A stretch of 64,000 nt of DNA, taken from NCBI GenBank assembly GCA_043228905.1, contig JBHGNT010000011.1, forward strand, positions 372,001-436,000. Direction: 5' to 3'. Source of the stretch: Azolla caroliniana. Its lineage: Eukaryota > Polypodiophyta. Shown one piece after another: positions 20,394-30,619 of the stretch (positions within the stretch are counted from its first letter, which is position 1; every line of letters starts with the position of its first letter). The position numbers and the translations under genes were made by a program. The notes beneath the pieces are model-generated. The model searched no databases and had not been told where the DNA came from. It worked only from the letters and a program-made list of their open reading frames with translations.

Positions 20394-21434
20394 TTGGCAC
20401 TCCAAAAGAATCACACATGGACATTAGTACCGCGGCCTTGTCACTCCAATGTCATCACTTGTAAGTGGATGTTTACAAAGAAATATGATGCCCTAGGTAA
20501 TCTAGTGAGGTTCAAAGCGAGATTAGTAGCTCAAAGATTCTCACAAATACTAGTTGTGGACTACCATGAAACTTTCTCACCCACTCTAAAAATCACAACA
20601 CTTTGATCGATTCTTGCCATTACGGCATATCTAAATCTTGAACTTCACCATGTTAATGTTGAAACAACATTTTTACATGGTGAATTAGAAGAAGATATAT
20701 ATATATATAACCCCAAATGTTAGGTGATAATATAGACCCTAATTATGTGTGTAAACGTAACAAACCTCTATATGGCCTAAAAAATCCCCTAGACAATGGT
20801 ATGCCAAGTTTCATAGGTTCCTCTTATCAATCAAATTTCAACAACTTCAATCAGAACCTAATGTATATATAAGGAAAACAGAAACAAAATTCTTACACTT
20901 GGGAGTTTATGTGGATGATTTACCTATTGCTGGGACATCGGAAGACTTGGTGATGGAATCTATTGCAAAGTTGCGATAACAATTCCCTATCAAACATCTC
21001 GAGAATAGGGATACCTCTTGATTCACCTCCGACTATGTATTCCTATTTGCAAGTGGTGTCATTTCATGGTAAGCAAAGAAATAAGCTACCATCGCCCTAT
21101 CTTCCACTGAAGCAGAATACATAGCAACCACTCTCACTACCAAGGAAGATTATGGTTGAAGTTCATCACTGATGAACTAGCCATCCTCAAAATCTTTGAA
21201 TTCAAGTTATGGTGTGACAAACAATCTTGCATCAAAATCACTAAGGACCCCAAGATAACGGAGCAAAACAAGCATATCCGGGCACGACATCACTTCATCT
21301 CAGAACTTCTTGAAGAATCTAACCGTTCTATTGGATATACTTCAACACAAGCTATGTGGGCTGATTGTCTTACCAAGCCAGTACCCAATTCAAAACATTG
21401 GAGTTACTTCCACCCTAAGTATTCATCCAAATAG
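20394..21434 (+). pseudogene. Copia I reverse transcriptase and RNase H
   Basis: RT: MALQKNHTWTLVPRP, CKWMFTKKYDALGNLVRFKA, then a stop, HHVNVETTFLHGELEEDIY and the catalytic region LGVYVDDLPIAGTSED. RNase H: ALSSTEAEYIA appears after ATIALSS near 21090, and the C-terminus 21156-21434 has LWCDKQSCIKITKDP and HIRARHHFISELLEE. Many stops and at least two frameshifts. Part of the RT-RNase H connection near 21000 is deleted. Confidence 0.8.
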
Positions 21435-21465
21435 ATGAGTTGGTGGTGTCACAGCAAAGGGGGGG

Positions 21466-21854
21466 TGTTAAAACTACTTTCTTACACCACAAATGATAAA
21501 ACATTGGTTATCAAAATAAAGACAAAATATCAGTTACAAGAACAATAAGAAAAAAGACAAAACATCAATTACAAAGAAGTAACGACTAGTTGTTACTTTT
21601 ATGTATATATATATATGTATATATAGATATATATATATATATGTATGTATAGATATATATATATGTGTATGTATGTATGAAGTATTGTTTAGTTTCGGGT
21701 GTGTGATACTACATTTGGAGTTGTTACTGCAAGTTCTTACATTGTAATACCCCTGTCTTAGTATAATATCTGCCTAGTTCTACATTTTTCCAAAATCTCT
21801 CTTTCTCTTTCTCTATTGTCAAATCCATTCCATTATGTTCTAACTTTTATTACA
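21466..21854 (+). repeat. Copia I right LTR
   Basis: 389 bp, TGTTAAAACT to TTATTACA, with an expanded TATA-type microsatellite at about 21601-21680. Confidence 0.85.
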
Positions 21855-21859
21855 ACTTG

Positions 21860-22065
21860 ATCTCGGCTAGCAGAAAGTTGCATATATGCAGCACAAAACG
21901 CCATGATTCATCACACAGCAGGCATGAAGCCATGGTCCATAGATTGGATGGAGTCGACAAATCGATGGTAGGCAATGGAGATTGAAAGGAGGCATCGTGG
22001 ACCAGAAGTGAACCACAACCATGAGATGGTCCATCACCATCATCACCATGACCCTCTCTGTTCAA
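21860..22065 (-). pseudogene. Unrecognised ORF disrupted by copia I (right part)
   Basis: Minus-strand frame from an ATG at 22065 (MNREGHGDDGDGPSHG) through FVLHICNFLLAEIK up to the copia I boundary. An upstream CAG before the start could be a splice acceptor. It would join the left part near 12436. No family recognised. Confidence 0.22.
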
Positions 22066-22356
22066 ATGAATAAATCATTTTCAAAATGCAACTTAAATGG
22101 TTTTACAATTTGAACGACCTCCAACCATATGGCCTAAACAATTTGAAGTGTTCACAATTTAAATGGCTCAAGGTTCAGGGTTAGCACATTTTTTGAAATA
22201 TTGATTAAATAGTAGCTAGTTATAGCCTATTAAACATAATAATTTATAACATTTAAGATCCAACCTTTTCTTCTTTGCTCAGTTTGTGAGTAGAAGACTT
22301 TCTTTAGTTAGAAAAAGCTTTGATAAAGTATTGTTGAAAAGCTTAAATGACACATG

Positions 22357-22861
22357 TGTCAAGAATCATAACCGGCCACAACTGGTTTACTCTCATTCTT
22401 ATGTTTGGGTGCAGAAAGTAAAAGGAATAAAACTCATACAGAAAACGACAGAACTAGAAACAGAGAATACGACACAGATTTTAATGTGGAAACCCGAACT
22501 AGAAAAACCAAGTGGAGCTCACAAACCCCAAAACAGATCACTAGGGTGAAGAGACGTAGTACAACAAGAGTCTTAGAGGCACCGACCTCGAGGTCTTCTT
22601 CGTCAACAGACGGCTATGGAGATACACACTCACACACACTCTTCCTCTCTCACACGCTCTTACGCAGTTACACAGCCAACGACTTGCACTAACTATACAA
22701 CAACAATCATCATTATAACATGATGATTGCCCTAGGTGCTTATATACTAGAGCACCATTTTGACTATTTACAAATGTAGACTCCCGAGTTGGCTGTCTAC
22801 ACAATTTTGCTTTCGGCCGAGGCCTTCTCTCTTCCCATTCGGAGGGACCCATTTCCTAACA
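22357..22861. repeat. Solo LTR, copia F-related
   Basis: 505 bp from TGTCAAGAATC to TTTCCTAACA, flanked by a perfect 5-bp duplication ACATG (22352-22356, 22862-22866). Internal text matches the copia F LTR in several places, such as GTGGAAACCCG near 22486 and GAGTTGGCTGTCTACACAAT near 22787. No internal region remains, so it is the product of LTR-LTR recombination. Confidence 0.88.
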
Positions 22862-22866
22862 ACATG

Positions 22867-24790
22867 AACAACTACATATTTGATCTTATGATCAAGATTT
22901 GTGTTACAGCCCCCATGAACCAATGGATGCAAACGAATGACGTATCCTTCTATCATATATGGGCTAAAATGCTTGTATACCTATTATGTGTGATGTGGAT
23001 GCTCAATTCAAAGGTACAAGATGACCTTGCAGAAAGTTTCTCAAAGAACTTCCCGTATAAAGGAATCCCGCTTTCTCATCATACTCCTTGTAGCCCATAG
23101 ATTATGAGCAAGATGTCGTCCAATCAAGTTACAAATTATGAGGGCTTTGAAAAGTTAAATTACCAAATCTCGGGGTAGCGCAGAATACACATAGGCATAA
23201 CGAGAGAGACAGGCCTACCACTATAACTAATAACACAAAATATTGTTTTCTGAACTATTCAGAAATGGAAATGCAAACCACATACTAGTAGCTTAATAGT
23301 TTGTGAATCTCTTGCCATTTGGTTTAGCTTGTAATTCTTTAGATAATTTAGTTTGGACAGTTGCATAGATCAGTTCAAATCAATTTAAGTTTGAAAATTT
23401 TGAAATGGTTTGCTAACCCCAAATTGAACTAAACAAAACTTTTGTCGATTGTTGTTCATATAATGAATAAACATTGTACTTGCCATGACGCCCACCGTAC
23501 GGATCGGCCAATGAAAATGGTACAATTTGCATGATTATCTCATTTAGATTTAATAGGTATGTAGGGGCAATAGCGCCTAAATTAAACATCCAAAGAATGG
23601 ATCTTGTATATATTCGATTGAACATATAATAAGTAGGTAAAACAAGCTCTTGCCAATACGTTCGGGGGTTTCCAACCGGATTCGTTGTGTAGACCTTGAA
23701 TTTTTTATTTAGTACAAGGAATTGTAAATCTTTGTTGAATCTTGTAATTTTTTAATGGAGAATTGTGGGACTTCAATTTTCCATAATAATTTAATTGGAG
23801 TTCTTTGAGGGGTTGATCATGTTGGGTTATATTATTTAAGTTTATGGGTGTCCTCAACCATTCCAAGGATTTGAGAACCATATTTTGTATTTAGAAAAGT
23901 GACCATTGTGAAACAAGTACAAATTTCAAGAAATATAAATGTGGGGATAGTAATGAGGCAGTTGATAATGGACCACATATTTGTGTGTACTAGTTGGAGG
24001 CGTAGGATGATTGTGATGTCGGAGAATGAATTAGGAAAATGCGATTCAGAGAGCACACCTAACATACACCTTTTGCAAGGGAAGGCTTAGTTTGGAATTT
24101 TGAGGTAGAAAAAAGGATCAAGTGGCCCAATTGATAATACGACGATAGGATGTCATAGTAACTTGGATGTGTCTAAATTGTTTGGTACATGTTATGCTTC
24201 CTTTAATTGTACGTGCCATGGAATGGTCTACATAATATGTAAAGGTGTCCGTGGCTGGTGTAAAAAGGAACCATGTTGATGTAATCATGGGTGTGTTACG
24301 GCAGGTGGTGCAATCGTTGTGATAGAATTCATGATATGTACTTTTTTTATTTATGCATATTATGTAAATGTTTGTTGTGTGAGACATATAATGAGCTTTG
24401 TTTTATTGCAATAAAGTTGTTGTGGGTTGTGTCATGTGTCATGTGTCATGTGTGTAGGCCATTGGCATATTCAACCTCGTTGTTCCCACATGGAAATTTT
24501 AATTGCTTCGAGAACTAGACATACATGTGGTTGATTTAATGAGGTAGTGACATATGTGGCTCTGGTGTCTAAGAAGGAAAGGAATAGATAGACGTGAGAT
24601 ACGGGCAACGAAGGAATATTTTTTGGTTGGTGAGTAAAATTGTTTGTAGGACACTTTTGTAAAGCGAAAGAAAGCTGGGGGAGGATGGTTGAGGATCGAG
24701 ATTCCAGATGAGTAATGGAAGTACGTAAAAATAATTTGATGGGGTAGGACACTTTTGTAAAAGATTTTTGCAAAACATTTATTTGATTTG
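22867..24790. other. No gene seen
   Basis: AT-rich sequence with only short frames. A heptamer TGTCATG is repeated three times at about 24430-24450. A 29-bp stretch ending GGACACTTTTGTAAA occurs twice, near 24650 and near 24745. Nothing else recognisable. It forms the upstream flank of the gene at 25058. Confidence 0.5.
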
Positions 24791-24799
24791 ATGGGTGAG

Positions 24800-24914
24800 C
24801 ACGTGCCGCGCGTGCCGACGACAATTAAGGTTGATTGGATAAATATGGGATCCCGAATTCCAATGACACACACGATGGTGGCCCATCAGCGGAGAGATGA
24901 GGTAAGAGCACGTG
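24800..24914 (+). promoter_or_regulatory. Two G-box motifs upstream of the dehydrogenase-like gene
   Basis: Two perfect CACGTG hexamers at 24800-24805 and 24909-24914, about 255 and 145 bp before the ATG at 25058. CACGTG is the core site of plant bZIP and bHLH factors acting in light and abscisic-acid responses. A TATA-like GATATATG lies near 24966. The role is inference from position. Confidence 0.45.
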
Positions 24915-25057
24915 CAACGTGTGCAGAGAGAGAAGGAATACTTAATACTTAATAAGAAGGGAAGCTGATATATGTACATATTGCTAAGCCTGCCTTCACT
25001 TCAAAGGTGGAATCCCTGTAAAGAAGAAGAAGAAGAAAGGCAGAAAGGCAGGCAGGC

Positions 25058-27308
25058 ATGGATGCCAAAAAATCTTCATCATTACCACCACAGGCATCGG
25101 CATCATCGGCATTGGCGGAGGAGGAGATGGGCGAGGCGAGGGAATTCGAGGCGGTCATATTGGGGGCCTCGGGCTTCACGGGGAAGTACGTGCTCCGAGA
25201 GTTCCTGCAATGCATGCACGACCAGAAGAAGAAGAAGACGACGAAGGAGCGCAACCGGAGCCTGAAGCTGGCGGTGGCCGGTCGTAGCGTGGCGAAGCTG
25301 GAGGCTACCCTTCGATGGGCCGCCTCCTCCGCCGACAGTTCCATAATGCAGCACGTGAGCGTGGTCGAAGCGGACGCGACCGACGCACCGTCGCTCCGCA
25401 GGCTCTGCCGCTCCACACGTGTGCTGCTCAATTGCGTGGGGCCATGCAACCAGTACGGCGAGGCCATCGTGGCGGCCTGCGTGGCCACGGGCGCCCACTA
25501 CGTGGACATATCGGGGGAGGCAGAGTTCATGGAGCGCATGGAGGCCAAGTACCACGAAGCCGCTGTGGCTGCCCGGGTTCTCGTGGTGTCCGCCTGCGCC
25601 AGCGTGTCCATCGTCTCGGACATTGGGCTCCAGCACCACCTCCGCTGCTGGCCCCAGTCCCCCGGAGCCGTCCCGCCTTCGTCCGTCTTCTCGTATGTCC
25701 GCATCCACTCGTTTGCATCCAATCACGTCGCGTCCGCCGAGACCGGAATCCTGGCCCTCGCCAATGCCGGAGCCCTCGCGCGATTCCGCCGCTCCCTGCC
25801 TCGCCGCCCTACCCTCCAGGTGAGGTGTGCTCTCCTTCATATACACCTCTCTAATGCAAAACCTCTCTCATAAACCCTAAACCCTTAGAATTTGTGGATC
25901 CATCCATCCATCATTCATAGTGCTTTTGATGCTGAGAGCTGATGACACCTTAATAGGCTTTTCTTGTGCAACTGATTAAATCATGTGCTTAACTTACTAC
26001 GACCTGGTGGTACGCCAACCTACGTAAGTATTGCTCCCAACTAATTTTATTTCACTTTTATGAATTCAAGTCTTTGCCATCTCTTAATAGTACTAATTGT
26101 ATATAATTCTCATTCACAAAGCTTGAACTAGATCATGCGGGTTTGGATCATGAGGAGGATGGTCAGTTTGCTGTCCTTAAATATTATTACGGATTGATTA
26201 GCTAGCACCTATGGAGTTAGGATCTTCTAATCTCTTATTATTAAGTTCCTCAGAGTTTGGGAGTAAATCTCTTATGAAGTTAGGATCTTCTAATTGTGTG
26301 TGCAAATTGTTCTTGCGAAAAAAAGTGTGTTCTTCCAATTGTGTTTAAATCTTAAATTTTGTGGGCTTTAGTAAAATCATCCTTCTTCTTATTACTCCAT
26401 TTGGATCTGAATAATTTAATCCCCTTTATTTATTTATATGATCGTTTCACTACTTGTGATGTTAATTCAAAAATTTGTTGTGTACCGTATTCATTGTATA
26501 GATTCCAGGGCCTCCACCCGCAGCCGAATTGGACACATGTATTCACTATGAGAGGAAGTTGGGCTATTGGGCAGGCGTTTTGCCCATTTGCGACCGATCC
26601 GTGGTACGTCGAACGTTTTGGACATTGCACAGCCATCCCCATGGTCTACCCACCCTTAAACCCGAAGCCCTCCTAAATGAACACAATGCTTATACGAATA
26701 TTCGACCCGTACATTTTCGACAGTTCTTGGCTATCGAAACTTTGCGTTGGGCCATTATCTTCTTTTGGGCAACCCAGATCTTGAAGATTTTCTCACGTTA
26801 CACATTGGGATTAAATCTTCTTTTAAAGTATCCTCAAATATTCACAGTTGGGGCCTTTACGCATCGAGGCCCGAGTGAAAAGCAAGTCGCAGAAGGGAGC
26901 TTCGAGATGTGGTTTGTGGGCAAAGGGTATCGAAAGGATGGAGAGATTGGTGATCTAAAAGGAACTGAAGTAGTGACCAAGGTAAAAGGACCAGAGCCTT
27001 GCTACATAACAAGTGCTATTGGTACTGTACAATGTGCAATGTTGTGCTTGCATTCTCGTGATGTCTTGCCCGTAGGCGGTGTCCTTACCACTGCATCTGC
27101 TTTTGGGGGCGCAAATATTCAAGGTTTGCTTGAAGAACGTGGTCTTTCCTTTGAACACATTAGCACTAGCATCAATGAGAAGAATGGACGGCAATATGAA
27201 AATTCTATTGTAATTTTGAAGCCATGGGTTGCATATTCGCTTCCCATTATTATTCTCATTACCATTGTCATTATATTTGTTTTTGTGCTCTTTATTGGCT
27301 TTTTTTAA
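25058..27308 (+). CDS. Saccharopine dehydrogenase-like oxidoreductase, two exons
   Basis: Exon 1 is 25058-25819 (254 codons, phase 0, donor CAG|GTGAGG) and exon 2 is 26502-27308 (acceptor TATAG|ATTCC); 522 residues in all. The join gives RRPTLQ-IPGPPP, which fits the plant At5g39410-type family. N-terminal Rossmann fold: VILGASGFTGKYV (glycine motif at residues 36-42) and LAVAGRS, then LLNCVGPCNQYGEAIVAACV and HYVDISGEAEFMER. The C-terminal domain has VVRRTFWTLHSHPHGLP, FEMWFVGKGYRKDGE and FGGANIQGLLEERGLSFEHI. Oddities: the usual CGFDSxPxxLG after VVSAC reads CASVSIVSDIG, and about 45 extra residues follow the normal C-terminus, ending in a roughly 23-residue hydrophobic stretch. Substrate unknown; true saccharopine dehydrogenase activity is not implied. 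It is the only intact cellular gene here. Confidence 0.9.
25820..26501 (+). other. Intron of the saccharopine dehydrogenase-like gene
   Basis: 682 bp, GT at 25820 and AG at 26500-26501, AT-rich against a GC-rich exon 1. The alternative AG at 26507-26508 would break the frame, so 26501 is preferred. Confidence 0.85.
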
Positions 27309-27724
27309 AGGTAGGTGATCCACACACCACCTAAGAAATAATCATGTTTTCCCATTCTAAGACCGTAGTAAAATTCTATGGATGGTTGAAATTACAAACA
27401 TCATCCTTTTTTCAGTTATATTATTGGGTTGTCTTTTTACAACATGCAAATTTACAAGTGTTGTAGGTGGAAAAGGTTTTATAATTAATTAATCACAATT
27501 CGATTCATTAAACAAAGAAGATTGTGCGAGATTTTGATTTATTTACAAATTTATATTATTTTCCAAAGCGAGGATAAACAAGGTTGAGGGAAGTGTAACC
27601 TTTGTAGCTGAAGAGATTGGTAATAAACTCAAGGTTTATTTGCTAATTCATTGATTGTAAAAGAAACAAACACGTAACATGTGAAGCAAGGGTTTTGAAC
27701 CTTAGTTGTTTCTCTCACCTATTT
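27309..27724. other. 3' flank, no gene seen
   Basis: AT-rich sequence after the stop codon. Its last 60 bp (GGGTTTTGAACCTTAG and on) belong to the 200-bp repeat that resumes at 28165. Confidence 0.5.
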
Positions 27725-28164
27725 TGTTGGAGCTAGATCTTATTGTAAGAATGAGATAAGGATATAATAGATATATAGAAATGAGAGGAGAGAGAGAGAA
27801 AGAAGTTGTCGATCCACATGAGCACCCTCGAGCGAAGGGATCGAGAAGAACTCAAGCCTCGATCGGTGTCCCATACCGTTGTCGTGGCCTCGAGTCGCTC
27901 GCTACTAGAGTTGATCCACCACAAGGACAAAGTCTCAACATAGTCAAAAGATATCAAATGAGGATAAGTAGGCCTCAGATTTATAGTCAGACCTAAGGTC
28001 CGCAGGCCAATTCACACTTAGCCTTAATGGGTTGTCTCAATCCCAAGGATTTAAATTAATCCTTCCCTTATTTACACTCTCGGTTAACCGTCAAACATTA
28101 TCCTTGTCTATAAATTACGGTGGTAAAACTTACCGCGGGATATTATATGATCATACCCGTAACA
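27725..28164. repeat. Solo LTR with perfect target duplication
   Basis: 440 bp from TGTTGGAGCTAG to ACCCGTAACA, flanked by TATTT (27720-27724 and 28165-28169). It splits a copy of the 200-bp repeat. Its last about 40 bp resemble the arms of the palindrome at 42962-43079 (both end GATATTA, then TCAT.CCC.TAACA). Confidence 0.85.
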
Positions 28165-28515
28165 TATTTCATATGTGCACAAGAACATGTATAAAGGAAG
28201 GATTTTGAACATTCGTTGATTTACTCACCTACGTCATATGTGTGTTGGCTCATTCTTATTGAACCATGAGCATCTAGTTTGATGGAGGATCAATTTAGCT
28301 ATTATATCTGTATTTTAAAGAACTATGCAGAGGTTTTTGAACCTTAGTAACTGATTACTCACCCATTTCATATGTGGACAAGCACATGTAGAGGAAGGAT
28401 TTTGAACCTTTGTTAATTTACTCGCCTACTTCGTATTTGTGTTGGTTCATTTTTATTAGATCGTGAGCTTCTAGCTTCATGGAAAATCAATTTAGCTATC
28501 TATGTATAAAGAATT
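28165..28515. repeat. 200-bp tandem repeat
   Basis: One full copy (28165-28364) and a partial second (28365 to about 28515), each starting with ATTTCATATGTG and containing GGATTTTGAAC and CAATTTAGCTAT. A third, partial copy ends at 27724, separated by the solo LTR. Confidence 0.75.
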
Positions 28516-28689
28516 ATGTAAATGAAGAAATATCTTTCAACATGGTATTCAAGCCATTACCATAAGCTCTTGTTTCTCCACTTTACAAGCTAAGAATTTT
28601 TTTTTTGTACAATTTTACTACTCATGGGAAACCTCAAATTGAGGTGAGAACCCACAAAGAATAAAGAAAAATATACAAGTGTCAATTAG

Positions 28690-29372
28690 ACACTAAAGAG
28701 TTTAAAAGCACTCCAAGTAAAGATTGTATATTTGTAGTGTGATGGCTCTAAGTTGTAGACAATCAAATAGAGATTGCCTAAGGGATTGCTTAAAGAAGCT
28801 AACTTCATGCATTTAGTTTCACTCAAAGACCTTATTACTGCGGGCTATCCAAATGGTCCACAATGCCCAAAATTATGTCCATTGGAGAAAATAGGCATTG
28901 TTGGATAGGGTGCACGGAATTTGTCCAAATATCAAAAAGTGTTCCCAAACCTTCGGTGACGAAATCTGTGATAAAGAGATACACTTAGTCTTTGTACAAA
29001 TGTTGTAGTGAATGAGCAAGTCCATAATAAGGGTGGGACTATTTCCAATCGTCCACCACATCTTGCACAATTCGACGAGGCTATCAATCTCTTTTAAAAA
29101 TTTGATCTAGTCAGGACCCAATAGGCATCTCCAAAGGAATACCTGTTGCTTAAGTGGAAGACCAAAGCTCCATAAGCTTGTAAGCCCGTTTTTCCACCAG
29201 GACTGCATTTTGTGCAGGTTACATAATGCATTTGCATGTTTGTGAAACCGTGGGATAGGTTGCAACAACATATACACTGAACGTGTTGTAATGTTATGCA
29301 TCGGAATAACAACGTTCCCTTTCGGTAACATCCAATCCTAGATCTTGCGATCTCCATCAAGAGGTAGCACAA
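28690..29372 (-). pseudogene. LINE reverse transcriptase C-terminus remnant (zf-RVT region)
   Basis: On the minus strand, in pieces: WWKNGLTSLWSFGLPLKQQV, FLWRCLLGPD, a stop, CKMWWTIGNSPTLIMDLLIH and FWALWTIWIARSNKVFE. The order W-x-LW, K-x-x-FLWR, C-x-x-C-like text, then W-x-x-WAIWxARN is that of the zinc-binding region downstream of plant LINE reverse transcriptases. Several stops are present. The RT domain is not seen. Confidence 0.6.
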
Positions 29373-30289
29373 ATACTAAAGAAAGTACCAACTCTATAAC
29401 TTGATTCTAGATAATGTGATGATGTGGCCCAATACTATAACAACATGTCATGTCATTGAAGTGCAATAAGTGACATGGTCAGTTATCACATCTGCAATTG
29501 ATTTCAGCCCCTTCTTTGCTAAAAAATAAGCTTTCCTAGGCTCTTGTTCAGCTAGTGATTGTGGGAATATGTATAGCATTCCAATGTAAGCTCTCGAGAC
29601 TTAAAGATCCTTTCCACTCATTGCTCATAATCTTATTATTGGTCATTGTTCTAGTCATAACCTAGGACATATATATTTTAGTTCTTAATTGGTAATGATT
29701 ATATGTTCTGATTATTAGTCATTACACTACTCTTTTTTATGCTTAGTAGGAGCTAGAAGGCTTCAATTGATCTATTTTCTAGCTCTCTTTCAAACTACCG
29801 ATATTCTTTACATTTATTAAATCTAAGAAAGATTTTTGTTCGAAGTCATATTCCACATTTGTAGAAATGAATGTTATTGCGTTGTGGCGATGTTGTCATG
29901 ATGTGGTAGGTCAAAAAGGTTGGAAAGTGACAAAAAAAAGTGATAAAGAAAGTGTGGAGTGTATGAAAAATTAAGAGAGAGAATGTGCAGCTTGTGGGAA
30001 AAAGGGTCAACTTAATAGGAAATCTTAGAAATTAATAGGTTGTCATATGGCCACCAACACACAACCAGTTCCCTCTCCATCTCCGTATGTATCAATTAAA
30101 AAATATATACTTATATATACACACATCTATATATAATTTTTTATTTCCTTTAACGACTCTCTTATAACAAATTTTTAATAGTTATGGTTTAGGGCAAGGT
30201 CATTGGAGTCATAAACAACGATGTTGCAAAAATCTCAATCTAAAAGGAGAGTTTCCATCCATTTTTGGAAATGAGTAAATAAGATTTAT
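29373..30289. other. No gene seen
   Basis: AT-rich, short frames only, no recognised repeat. Confidence 0.5.
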
Positions 30290-30619
30290 TTTGATTAGAA
30301 TTATATTCAAGAAATTTCATATTAGGGTTGATTTTGGAAGCAATAAATTTCTAAATAGAATAAATTCTAAAAATTTCATATTAGGATTGATTTTGAAAGC
30401 AATAAAATTAGAATAAGAGTTTAGAAATTTCATATTAAGGTTGATTTTAGAGGAAACAAAGTTCTGATTAGAATAAGATTATATAAGTTATGTGATTAGT
30501 GTTGATTCTAGTAGCAATAAATCTTTGATTAGAATCAGATTCTAGAAACTAATAATAAGGGTTTATTTTGGAAGCAATAAAGCTTTGATTAGAATCAATT
30601 CTAGAAATTACGTTATTAA
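30290..30619. repeat. Degenerate 60-bp tandem repeat
   Basis: About five units of roughly 60 bp starting at 30325, 30383, 30439, 30499 and 30559. Each has GGTTGATTTTGGAAGCAATAA-like sequence followed by GATTAGAAT. Units differ by many substitutions and small gaps. Confidence 0.75.

Larger units (their letters stand above)
12442..21854 (+). mobile_element. Ty1/copia element I, split by copia F
   Basis: LTRs at 12442-12737 and 21466-21854, target duplication GCTTG (12437-12441) and ACTTG (21855-21859), initiator-Met primer site at 12738 and purine tract AAAGGGGGGG at 21456-21465. Inside lie remains of gag, protease, RT and RNase H on the plus strand, full of stops and frameshifts. No integrase core is visible between protease and linker, so it was deleted. 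Copia element F (14203-19433, minus) is inserted in the linker before RT. Confidence 0.9.

Noticed and set aside
25103-25846. 247-codon minus-strand frame opposite exon 1 of the dehydrogenase-like gene
   Set aside because: GC-rich exon 1 leaves the other strand open by chance; the plus strand has the conserved family motifs.
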